The position numbers were made by a program, and so were the translations under genes. The notes below the pieces were generated by a model, which worked only from the letters and a program-made list of their open reading frames with translations, did not search any database and was not told the DNA's origin. Positions 1 through 7,311 of a stretch of 38,573 bases of DNA are shown piece by piece. The stretch lies in the NCBI GenBank assembly GCA_024403365.1, contig JAKSRX010000008.1, positions 1 to 38,573 of the forward strand, read 5' to 3'. Positions within the stretch are counted from its first letter, which is position 1; every line of letters starts with the position of its first letter. Source of the DNA: Acetatifactor sp. (GTDB lineage: Bacteria > Bacillota > Clostridia > Lachnospirales > Lachnospiraceae).

Positions 1-1140
1 TTCCATATAGGTACATGTCAGATTTCCATCGTAGATGGCATCTCCTACCCTGTTGCATTCCATCTGAAATGTATATTGACCGTCCCCTACATTGATAAAA
101 GTTGCACCATCAGGAATAATAATATCGAAAGCTTTCAGAGCTTCTTTCACATCCTCTTCAGTTGCATTCTCTATTTTCCGTAATTTGTTCTCGGAATGAA
201 TCGCATCAAAGTCAGTGTAATTAAATCGTCCACCCTTATAATCTACAGAAACATGTTTGCCTGTACCACGATAAAATACGGTGTCATCATAGTAATCTGC
301 CTCATTTTCATTGATAACAGTCCTGGTTACTCCAAGTATCTTTGCTGCCAGTTCTCTTGTTTCCTGCTCCGTGTATTTCTTTATCCGGTATACATATACT
401 TTTTCTACACTATTGTTAGGCTCAACTTTAGAAACCACCTCAAAGGAATCTGCCGGAATTTTCGTAATATAATGAATCGAAAGATTACCAAGCTCCTGCT
501 TATTATATACCGACGAAACCACCGCAATAGTCAATGCGCAAAGGATGAGCGGCAATTGGCATAAAAGCATCTTTACTGCAGTTTTCTTTTTGTTTTTCTC
601 AGCAAATAACCATCTTCCAAGCACAAAGAAACCGTAACCGATTATTGTTCCGACTACATTATTCAGAATATCATCGCATTCAAATATTCCTCTGTTTGTT
701 ACAAGCTGCAGAACTTCAATCAGCAAAGTAACTCCCAAGCCTGCAAATGTGGTTTTCCAAAAAGATCTGAAAAACTTCACCCCGATTGGCAGCCAGAAAC
801 CAAACGGGACAAACATCAAAATGTTAATGATAAGATTTCTGACATTTCCCATTCTGCCCCAGTACCAGGCTTCTTTGTAAGAAGCGAATAATGGAACAAT
901 CTTCGTCCCCTCATAAATATTTCCACGGCTCCAAAATGTTGTTCCCACCAGTACAACTCCGTATGCAATGGCTATGACAAGCCAGAGCACCTGCCATTTA
1001 TTCAGTTTCTTGGTTCCATGAAACAGTTTCTGATAGATAAATTTATATGCAAAAAATATAAATACTGCCGCTATCGCAGCTGCTGCACAACCAACTACTC
1101 CATATTGTATTCCAAAACGAATAATATCTGATAAGCGCAT
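1..1140 (-). CDS. VanZ family membrane protein with C-terminal extracytoplasmic domain (3' end cut by window)
   Basis: The frame is open from an ATG at 1138-1140 to base 1, giving 380 residues with no stop, so the C-terminus lies outside the window. The start is supported by an AGGAG box six bases upstream. About six hydrophobic segments lie within residues 12-206. The VanZ signature is clear: NILMFVPFGFWLP (residues 106-118), then E..Q followed by RGIFECDDILNNVVGT (about 150-165). VanZ proteins are small membrane proteins. The founding member raises teicoplanin resistance, and for most homologues the role is unknown. Residues from about 207 onward form a long hydrophilic tail, probably on the far side of the membrane from the loop before it, that I cannot assign to a family. 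The gene has its own possible extended -10 and is AT-richer than the genes to its right. The VanZ call is firm; the biological role is not known. Confidence 0.85.
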   Translation of the reverse strand, partial: MRLSDIIRFGIQYGVVGCAAAAIAAVFIFFAYKFIYQKLFHGTKKLNKWQVLWLVIAIAYGVVLVGTTFWSRGNIYEGTKIVPLFASYKEAWYWGRMGNVRNLIINILMFVPFGFWLPIGVKFFRSFWKTTFAGLGVTLLIEVLQLVTNRGIFECDDILNNVVGTIIGYGFFVLGRWLFAEKNKKKTAVKMLLCQLPLILCALTIAVVSSVYNKQELGNLSIHYITKIPADSFEVVSKVEPNNSVEKVYVYRIKKYTEQETRELAAKILGVTRTVINENEADYYDDTVFYRGTGKHVSVDYKGGRFNYTDFDAIHSENKLRKIENATEEDVKEALKAFDIIIPDGATFINVGDGQYTFQMECNRVGDAIYDGNLTCTYME

Positions 1141-1173
1141 GATAATTCTCCTGAAGTTTCGTTCTTAAGCTCT

Positions 1174-1182
1174 ATGATAGCA
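1174..1182 (-). promoter_or_regulatory. Possible extended -10 for the VanZ-family gene
   Basis: On the minus strand the bases read TGCTATCAT, an extended -10 (TGn plus TATCAT), 34-42 bases upstream of the VanZ start. No good -35 hexamer lies 16-18 bases upstream, so this is a tentative call. Confidence 0.35.
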
Positions 1183-1238
1183 CATCATTGTTTCATTTCC
1201 TTATCGAAAACCAAACATTTATAAAACCTTAAGAAAGC

Positions 1239-1269
1239 AAAATCGACACCCGCAGCGAGCGTCGATTTT
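1239..1269 (-). terminator. Hairpin terminator after the D-2-hydroxyacid dehydrogenase gene
   Basis: The 9-base arms AAAATCGAC (1239-1247) and GTCGATTTT (1261-1269) are perfectly complementary around a 13-base loop. The arms end in A/T runs on both sides, so it could work in both directions. It sits 120 bases past the stop of the minus-strand dehydrogenase gene and before the VanZ gene. The 120 bases between (1270-1389) hold no gene that I can see. Confidence 0.6.
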
Positions 1270-1389
1270 AATACCCTGGTAACTTGTCCCTCAATCAATC
1301 CATATAATATCCCTGTCCCCATTTCACACAGATATTTAGGTTTGGAATGCAGCTTTAATGAAGTCTTAAAACAATCTTAAACTATAGTT

Positions 1390-2346
1390 TTACAGTTTTC
1401 TGTATCCGGTCTCAAAGTCAACAATATTTCTGAGAGGCTCTCCCTTCACGAAATGCTCCAGGTTCTCCTTGGAGATACGCACGATCCTCTCGAAAGTCTC
1501 CTGCAGATGATAGCCACCGGAAACATGAGGGGTGATCAGGAGATTTTTCGCATCCCACAGAGGATGGTCTGCGGGCAAGGGTTCCGGATCGGTCACATCT
1601 ACAGATGCGCCGGCTAAGTGTCCGCTGTTCAATGCCTCTGCCAAAGCCTCGGAATCCACTGCACTGCCTCTTCCCACATTCAGGAAGAAACTTCCCTGCT
1701 TCATAGCAGCGAAGAAAGCCCTGTCAAATACCTTCTGGGTCTCCTTGGTGCCGGGCAGACAAGTGGCAACGATATCTGCTTTTGCTGCCTCTTCCTTCAG
1801 CGCATCCATCTGGTACAAATTTTCCAAATATTCCGGCTTCTCGGTCTTATTTCTGCGAATGCCCACAACGGTACTTCCCAGGGCATGCATTCTCTGTGCG
1901 AATTCACCACCGATATCACCCAGACCTACCACCAGAGTTCTGGAGCCATAGATCGAAGTAACGTTTCCGGCATCCTTCCACTGATGTTCCTTCTGGTTCT
2001 CACAATAACTGTTCAGACGCTTCATCAGGCAAAGCAAAGTGCCCAGCAGATGGCCGGAGACCGCCAGCCCATATGCGCCGGTAGCATTGGTAAGCAGCGC
2101 GTCCGCAGGCAAAATGCCTTCTGCGGTATAGCCGTCGGTTCCGGCACTGTTAAGCTGCATCCATTTCAGGTTGGTGCTTCCCGCGATCATGGCAGGGGGA
2201 ACGTTACCGATAATAACATCCGCACTCTGCACCAATTCCTTGGTGACTTCGGCGCCGCTTGCATACACAAATGTATCCTCTTCGCGGCCCTGCTCCAAAT
2301 AGTTCTTATGTCTCTCTTCAACAGGCAATGTAACAATGATCTTCAT
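1390..2346 (-). CDS. D-2-hydroxyacid dehydrogenase (NAD-dependent)
   Basis: This is a 318-residue cytoplasmic oxidoreductase of the D-isomer-specific 2-hydroxyacid dehydrogenase family, which reduces 2-keto acids to D-2-hydroxy acids or the reverse. Visible features are the Rossmann dinucleotide motif VVGLGDIGGEFAQ in the middle of the protein and the three catalytic regions in order: Arg in NVGRGSAVD, Glu in DVTDPEPLP and His in LITPHVSGG. Length matches the family. The substrate cannot be told from sequence; glyoxylate/hydroxypyruvate, phosphoglycerate and branched 2-keto acid enzymes all share these motifs. It is the last gene of a run with the alarmone-synthetase-like gene (18 bases upstream) and the DUF4003-type gene, and a hairpin terminator follows it. 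No link between these three functions is evident. Confidence 0.88.
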   Translation of the reverse strand: MKIIVTLPVEERHKNYLEQGREEDTFVYASGAEVTKELVQSADVIIGNVPPAMIAGSTNLKWMQLNSAGTDGYTAEGILPADALLTNATGAYGLAVSGHLLGTLLCLMKRLNSYCENQKEHQWKDAGNVTSIYGSRTLVVGLGDIGGEFAQRMHALGSTVVGIRRNKTEKPEYLENLYQMDALKEEAAKADIVATCLPGTKETQKVFDRAFFAAMKQGSFFLNVGRGSAVDSEALAEALNSGHLAGASVDVTDPEPLPADHPLWDAKNLLITPHVSGGYHLQETFERIVRISKENLEHFVKGEPLRNIVDFETGYRKL

Positions 2347-2364
2347 ATCGTACCTCCACTCGTA

Positions 2365-3345
2365 TCAACCGTTCTGGAATCTGGACAGATGCTCGAAAGG
2401 CAAGATCTGTCGACCGCGATACAGGCCGCAACCGTCATTCACACGGTAGTCGTCATAAGCTGTAAACATATTGACATCGATCTTCGACAGATCGATGTTC
2501 TGCAGCAACTGGATCCTCTCATAAGCCTGATCCCAGAAGATGCACTCTCCCTTGGGGATCTCGATCTTACGGCCTCTCTCCTCCTCCTGGCGCTTCTCAT
2601 AGCCGAAATGGTTGGCGTGACCGATCTCCGCCGCATCATCCATATCTTTCGTCCTCAGCTGTACTTCTGTGTAGCATCTGGAAATATTATCATACAAGGT
2701 GATGTGCAATGACTGATAGCCATGGGGTCTGCTGCTCACCACATAATCTCTGAAATAAGGTCTTACCGCTTCGTCCATCAAAGGGGAAAACTTATCGGAA
2801 GGAATACCGGAAAGTTCTGCGGTAAATCCTCTTTCCTCAAAGAAAGCCGGCAAAACATTGGCGATCTCATACAGATATTTCAGTTCCTTCTCTGTCTTAT
2901 CCTCGCCCTCCGCTATATGACACTTCGGCAGGGAAATTACGATCCTATAAGCGATGATGTCGCGGAAACAAAGCAGGCGGTTCTTGATCTCCATCTCGGA
3001 AGGGAATCTGCCGTGCTCCATGTAGTAATCATAGATAAATTCCACGATATAACCGTTGATCTTTTCCTCCGCTCTGATCAGGGACTTGATACGTCCCTTG
3101 AAGGTAAATGCCAAAAACGGATATTCCTCGGTCATATACTGATACAGTTCACGGATCCTCTGAGACTGGGAAGTCAGGAAGTCATTATGCTCCAGGATCT
3201 CCTTGATCTGGATCAGGATATTACAATGGGCCATATCAATGGTATTGTGGGTCTTTTTCGCCGATGCCATCAGATCCTTTGTGTACAGCTGCAGGATCTT
3301 AAGGACGGTATCGCCGGAATACAAATAATCATTTAAAGTGAGCAT
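2365..3345 (-). CDS. RelA/SpoT-type (p)ppGpp synthetase-domain protein, no hydrolase domain
   Basis: This 326-residue protein has a RelA/SpoT nucleotidyltransferase domain at about residues 75-250. The conserved blocks appear in order: FKGRIKS (82-88), FRDIIAYRI (127-135, with the metal-binding Asp), GYQSLH (209-214), EVQLRT (227-232, with the catalytic Glu) and AEIGHANHFGY (239-249). By family knowledge this domain transfers pyrophosphate from ATP to GTP or GDP. There is no HD hydrolase domain, and no TGS or ACT domain, so it resembles a stand-alone synthetase. It is clearly longer than the usual RelP/RelQ type (about 210 residues), with an extra N-terminal helical stretch and a C-terminal tail. 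The usual Gly in the RDxxG block is Ala here. It lies between a DUF4003-type gene (22 bases upstream) and the dehydrogenase. Activity is inferred from retained residues only. Confidence 0.8.
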   Translation of the reverse strand: MLTLNDYLYSGDTVLKILQLYTKDLMASAKKTHNTIDMAHCNILIQIKEILEHNDFLTSQSQRIRELYQYMTEEYPFLAFTFKGRIKSLIRAEEKINGYIVEFIYDYYMEHGRFPSEMEIKNRLLCFRDIIAYRIVISLPKCHIAEGEDKTEKELKYLYEIANVLPAFFEERGFTAELSGIPSDKFSPLMDEAVRPYFRDYVVSSRPHGYQSLHITLYDNISRCYTEVQLRTKDMDDAAEIGHANHFGYEKRQEEERGRKIEIPKGECIFWDQAYERIQLLQNIDLSKIDVNMFTAYDDYRVNDGCGLYRGRQILPFEHLSRFQNG

Positions 3346-3367
3346 GTCTGTCTCTTTTCTTTACGTA

Positions 3368-4360
3368 TTAATTCGATGCCGCAGCGCTTGCGGAACTTGC
3401 CGCAATAATAGCCACCAGGGCTGCCTGCTGTGCTGCGATCATGGAAAGAGTTCCCGCCAATACCGCAGCGGAGGAGTTCTGTCTGCTTACGCTGTCAGAG
3501 CGCTCACTCACTACGATCATTGCCGCATTCATCAGGCGTGTCTTCTTATCCAGGCCAAGGAGACCGCCATAACCCTTCTGAGCTTCCAGGAAAGCATCCA
3601 CTTCCAGGATCTCATCCTTCAGAAGAGTCCATTCCTCTTCCATAATGCCTGCGGAGCCAAGCACTGCTACCTCATAATATCTGCTGTACTTTCTTCCCGC
3701 ATTTTGCAATCCGAAAAAGATATTCTCCACCTTTGCGCACTTTGCATTCCAGTCACCCTCTACCAAAGCCAGTACATGGGACAGGGACTGGGTGGCATTT
3801 TTCTCACTGCCAAGGCTCTTTCTCAGGCGGTTATAGCACTTCTCCATCTCGTCGATGAGCATGTCATCATTTTTCTCCGAGAACGCCATCAATACCGCAA
3901 AGATACTGTCTTCCGCACTGGTCAAGAAAGGATGTTCCTTCTTCATGCGGTTATACAGATTTCTGCCCCGGGTCACATAGCATGTGACATCTCCGGTGGG
4001 CATCATATCTGCCATAACGCTTGCCACGATGGTCAGATATTCGCTGCCGTAGAAATCTCTCTTCAAGGTATCATAGATCTTCAGGATCCTGCCGAATTTC
4101 TGTGCCGGATCCTCAGAAGCTGCCAGTTCGATGATCATGGCAAGTTCTGCATTTCCTCTGAAGCTGGAGAACACGCCGGTATTTTCTTTGATGATCTTGC
4201 GGCATGCTTTCAGGCGCTCCGCATCCGCAGTGATCCCCTTGCCCGTCAGCATATTGGCGCTGACAGGAACCAGATAATTGCTGGCCATGGAGAAAGTATC
4301 CCGTACCACATCTCTATTCGCGATAAAAAGATCACAGTAGTTCTGCAATGATTCTCTCAT
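3368..4360 (-). CDS. DUF4003-type protein of unknown function
   Basis: This 330-residue, mainly helical and probably cytoplasmic protein has no signal peptide. It matches my recollection of the DUF4003 family of Firmicutes, whose function is unknown. The start is supported by a GGAGGAG box directly upstream of the ATG. The last 35 residues are Ala-rich and hydrophobic (for example AAQQAALVAIIAAS) and could form a membrane-associating helix. It is followed closely by the alarmone-synthetase-like gene, which suggests co-transcription. It is preceded by a perfect 12-base-pair hairpin after the GGDEF gene. Family assignment is from memory and moderately sure; no role should be read into it. Confidence 0.65.
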   Translation of the reverse strand: MRESLQNYCDLFIANRDVVRDTFSMASNYLVPVSANMLTGKGITADAERLKACRKIIKENTGVFSSFRGNAELAMIIELAASEDPAQKFGRILKIYDTLKRDFYGSEYLTIVASVMADMMPTGDVTCYVTRGRNLYNRMKKEHPFLTSAEDSIFAVLMAFSEKNDDMLIDEMEKCYNRLRKSLGSEKNATQSLSHVLALVEGDWNAKCAKVENIFFGLQNAGRKYSRYYEVAVLGSAGIMEEEWTLLKDEILEVDAFLEAQKGYGGLLGLDKKTRLMNAAMIVVSERSDSVSRQNSSAAVLAGTLSMIAAQQAALVAIIAASSASAAASN

Positions 4361-4385
4361 AGATCTCCTCCATTACACAAATAAC

Positions 4386-4415
4386 GCATTGGCATGTTTT
4401 ACTACATGCCAATGC
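4386..4415 (-). terminator. Perfect 12-bp hairpin between the sensor-GGDEF gene and the DUF4003-type gene
   Basis: The arms GCATTGGCATGT (4386-4397) and ACATGCCAATGC (4404-4415) are fully complementary around a 6-base loop. It lies 8 bases past the GGDEF stop and 25 bases before the next start. The run that follows on the minus strand (GTTATTTGTG) is only weakly U-rich, so it may be a leaky terminator or an RNA-stabilising or processing hairpin. Confidence 0.5.
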
Positions 4416-4423
4416 ATACTAGG

Positions 4424-6322
4424 TTACATAAACCTATGGTGTTCTTTCTTGATCTGATACATTCTCTTGTCTGCGGTCTGCAGGCATTCTTTTACATCAA
4501 AAGGTTTACCCTGCTCCACCAAAACGCCGCCGATACTCAAGCTGATGGTATAGCCTACATTGGCTTTCTCGCCCTCGGCTTTTGCGCCCTGATAGATGCG
4601 ATCTTCTAGCTCTTCCACCGTAAGTTTCCCGTCGTACTCACCGATCACCATGAACTCATCGCCGCCGAATCTGGCAACCAGAAAGCCTTCCGGCACTGCT
4701 TCGCTTATGGCTTTTGCCACCAGTTTCAATGCCACGTCACCGTTCGCATGACCGAAGCAGTCGTTGATCTGCTTCAGGCGATCCAGATCCGCGATAAAGA
4801 ACATGATCTGATGTCCGCTTTTCTGCACCTCTTCCGCGAAGGGATACAGGATCTGCTCGCAGCCGTTTCTGTTATAGGCTCTGGTCAATCCATCCGTGAC
4901 GGAAAGTGCCTCCAATCGCTTGGTCAGTTCTTCGATCTGAATATTGGAACGGACCTGCTCCATATCCTGCCTCATATGTCTGGTCCAAATATACAGAATG
5001 TTGTCACTGATAATATCAATATTTCTTCCAAGCATCGCATATCCGTAAGAGATGCTGTCGCTGTGAATAGGTACGAAGAGGTAGACGCCCGCCCGATCAC
5101 TCCGGTCGGAAGTATGGAAGATGGTCTCCTCACGGGTCATGGTGGTCAGTTTCTCTGCCTTGCCATCCGCCATGGAACAAACCACATCCATCACATCGGG
5201 ATATCCCACCTGCTTCATTGCTTCTTCATTGTCTATGGTTTTGAAAAACTCAGGATTGATACAGATGCGAATATCTTTTCCTTCCATCCAGCTTTCCGCG
5301 AGATAATATGCGGAAAGGCTGTGATGAAGATCTTCCAAAGATTTATCTTTGCGGATCGACATGTAGAGATGTCTGAAATGCTGATCTACAGCCATGCCGT
5401 TCACTTTCTGTCCGATGTTCTCTTTGCGGTTTCCGATGTAGGTCTTCTCCCACTCCTCTTCCGTCACGCAGCCGCAGCTCATACCCAAGGTCATCCGGGA
5501 TTCCACGCGGATATGCATCTCGCATTCCTTTCCGTTCATCCGATCCACCAGATTGCGAGCCGCCATCTGTCCCATCAGTTTCCACTCCTGGCTGACAGAA
5601 GTCAGAGAGGGCCAGTGGTCACGGCCTTCTTTCAGGCAATCAAATCCTGTGACCATGACCTGTTCGGGAACCTTGATGCCTCTGCCGTTCAGCAAGTCGC
5701 AGACCGCCATCGCCATAATGTCGTTGGCGCAGATGATGGCATCGGGCAATCTCCTGTTAAAACGAAGCCATGACTCCATACAGTTCTCGGCAGACTTCGC
5801 GGACCAATCGCCAAACAGGATATCAGAATCCAGCAAAACAGCCCCGTTGGCATTCGCTGCAGACTTGACTGCATGCAAACGCATTCGGCACTCCTCATGT
5901 TCCTTAAATCCGCCGATGAACAGAAGGTTCTTCACTCCGTGCTTCTGGATCAGATGTTCCGTCACATCATAGGCACCGGAATAATTGTCCGCTTCCACAT
6001 AAGCACAATGTTCCAGGGGAATCAAAAGACTGACAGCCGGTATTTTCGTCTCCACGATCTTTTTCTGCAGATAATCCGTCTCACTCTGCAGATTAAAGGA
6101 GTTGGTCAGCAAAATAGCGCTGTCGAAATCCTTCAGATTCGGCAGCGTCATGATATTGAACTCACCCTGGTTCTCCACAGAATCGAAGGCATGAACAGAA
6201 AAATTGACGAAGTAAAAGACATCAGCATCCGCCTTTGCCGCTACTTCCTCAATTCCTTCTCCTACCTGCTGTAAATATTCACTTCCCCATCCGTTTGCAA
6301 AAACTGCTATTCTCTTTCTCAT
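4424..6322 (-). CDS. Cytoplasmic LacI-type ligand-binding domain fused to GGDEF (putative diguanylate cyclase)
   Basis: I place the start at the ATG at 6320-6322 (632 residues), because a GGGGG-rich binding site precedes it and the protein then opens with MRKRIAVFANGWG, the typical first strand of a periplasmic-binding-protein fold. An upstream ATG at 6361 would add 13 unlikely residues. Residues 1 to about 290 resemble the effector domain of LacI/GalR regulators (IICANDIMAMAV, VPEQVMVTGFD) but lack the HTH. A linker with a helical stretch leads to a GGDEF domain from about residue 474, with DGLTRAYNRNG, FFIADLDRLKQIND and intact GGDEF (553-557). GGDEF domains make c-di-GMP from two GTP. No RxxD inhibitory site is visible. 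With no membrane segment or signal peptide, it should sense a small intracellular ligand, perhaps a sugar. It lies 67 bases after rsgA. Confidence 0.85.
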   Translation of the reverse strand: MRKRIAVFANGWGSEYLQQVGEGIEEVAAKADADVFYFVNFSVHAFDSVENQGEFNIMTLPNLKDFDSAILLTNSFNLQSETDYLQKKIVETKIPAVSLLIPLEHCAYVEADNYSGAYDVTEHLIQKHGVKNLLFIGGFKEHEECRMRLHAVKSAANANGAVLLDSDILFGDWSAKSAENCMESWLRFNRRLPDAIICANDIMAMAVCDLLNGRGIKVPEQVMVTGFDCLKEGRDHWPSLTSVSQEWKLMGQMAARNLVDRMNGKECEMHIRVESRMTLGMSCGCVTEEEWEKTYIGNRKENIGQKVNGMAVDQHFRHLYMSIRKDKSLEDLHHSLSAYYLAESWMEGKDIRICINPEFFKTIDNEEAMKQVGYPDVMDVVCSMADGKAEKLTTMTREETIFHTSDRSDRAGVYLFVPIHSDSISYGYAMLGRNIDIISDNILYIWTRHMRQDMEQVRSNIQIEELTKRLEALSVTDGLTRAYNRNGCEQILYPFAEEVQKSGHQIMFFIADLDRLKQINDCFGHANGDVALKLVAKAISEAVPEGFLVARFGGDEFMVIGEYDGKLTVEELEDRIYQGAKAEGEKANVGYTISLSIGGVLVEQGKPFDVKECLQTADKRMYQIKKEHHRFM

Positions 6323-6370
6323 GTAACCCCCATTACTTTTAAACGAAAACAATAGCAACACAAAACCTGG

Positions 6371-6393
6371 CTGAGAGACCTTCTCACTCTCAG
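6371..6393 (-). terminator. Weak hairpin at the rsgA stop codon
   Basis: The 7-base arms CTGAGAG and CTCTCAG flank a 9-base loop and overlap the rsgA stop codon. The minus strand then reads CCAGGTTTTG. The T-run is short, so readthrough into the GGDEF gene is plausible. Confidence 0.3.
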
Positions 6394-7265
6394 TACTTCT
6401 TTTTATCCTTTAACTCATTGTACAAAAGTACATAATTATCATATCTCATCTGTGATACAGTGCCCTCCTGCACCGCATCTCTGACACCGCATACCGGCTC
6501 ACTGATATGAGAACATCCGCCGAATCTGCAGTACTTCTCATGTTCCGCAAATTCCGGATAGAAGAGCCCTAAGTCTTCTTTCTCCAGATCGAATAAGCCA
6601 AGGGAACTGAAGCCCGGGGTATCCAGAATATAAGTATCTTCCCCTGCTGCCAGCAGTTCGGTATGTCTGGTGGTATGTTTGCCGCGCTCGATCTTCCTGC
6701 TGATCTGCCCGGTCTCCATCACGGTAACTGTCTGCAGACAATTAACCAGTGAGGACTTGCCCACGCCGCTGGGACCTGCCACAGTAGTGGTCTTTCCCTT
6801 CAGCAAGGCTTTCAATTCATCGATTCCCGTTCCTTCGCCGGCGCTTACCGACAAGGTCTCATATCCGCAGGCGCTATAGATCCTCTTGTACTCTGCGCCG
6901 TCGTCATTTTCATCGATATCCTGCTTATTAAAGCAGATGATGCAGGGAATCTTCTGCTGTTCCATCATGATCAGGAAACGGTCCAGCAGATTAAAATTCG
7001 GTTTGGGTTTCACGATAGAAAAGATCACCAGCGCCTGATCCACGTTGGCCACGGCGGGTCTGATCAGTTCGCTGTGTCTGGGCAGCAACTCTTTAATGTT
7101 GCCCAACTTCTTTTCCTCGTCCAGGATGTCCAGTTCTACGTCGTCGCCTACCAAGGGCTTTCTGTTATCCTTTCGGAATACTCCCTTGGCCTTGCACTCA
7201 TAGACGGCACCCTCGCTGTATACATAATAAAATCCGGCAATGCCTTTGATTATCTTTCCACGCAT
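6390..7265 (-). CDS. rsgA: Ribosome small subunit-dependent GTPase A
   Basis: This is a 291-residue circularly permuted GTPase that helps mature the 30S subunit, releasing when GTP is hydrolysed. The motif order is permuted as expected: FNKQD (G4) comes before GPSGVGKSSLVN (G1), then the switch region and DTPGF (G3). The N-terminus, MRGKIIKGIAGFYYVYS, is the family's OB-fold opening. The C-terminal zinc site is visible as CRFGGCSHISEPVC. Length is normal. It is the last gene of the murE-to-rsgA run, 46 bases after the PASTA kinase, its usual neighbour. In many Firmicutes rpe and thiN follow; here they are absent and a GGDEF gene comes instead. Confidence 0.96.
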   Translation of the reverse strand: MRGKIIKGIAGFYYVYSEGAVYECKAKGVFRKDNRKPLVGDDVELDILDEEKKLGNIKELLPRHSELIRPAVANVDQALVIFSIVKPKPNFNLLDRFLIMMEQQKIPCIICFNKQDIDENDDGAEYKRIYSACGYETLSVSAGEGTGIDELKALLKGKTTTVAGPSGVGKSSLVNCLQTVTVMETGQISRKIERGKHTTRHTELLAAGEDTYILDTPGFSSLGLFDLEKEDLGLFYPEFAEHEKYCRFGGCSHISEPVCGVRDAVQEGTVSQMRYDNYVLLYNELKDKKKY

Positions 7266-7311
7266 GTATTCGCGTATTTCCTCTTGCTTTCTGATCCGCC
7301 TGACAGCTTCG

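Noticed and set aside
1270..1389. Remnant of a mobile element after the dehydrogenase gene
   Set aside because: Short strings such as GGGGACAGGG and a 12-base palindrome (1379-1390) were noted, but there are no terminal repeats, target duplication or coding fragment to support an insertion.
3338..4351. A 337-codon plus-strand frame opposite the DUF4003-type gene
   Set aside because: It mirrors the minus-strand gene, which has a strong binding site. The plus frame is Cys/His/Ile-rich and resembles nothing known.
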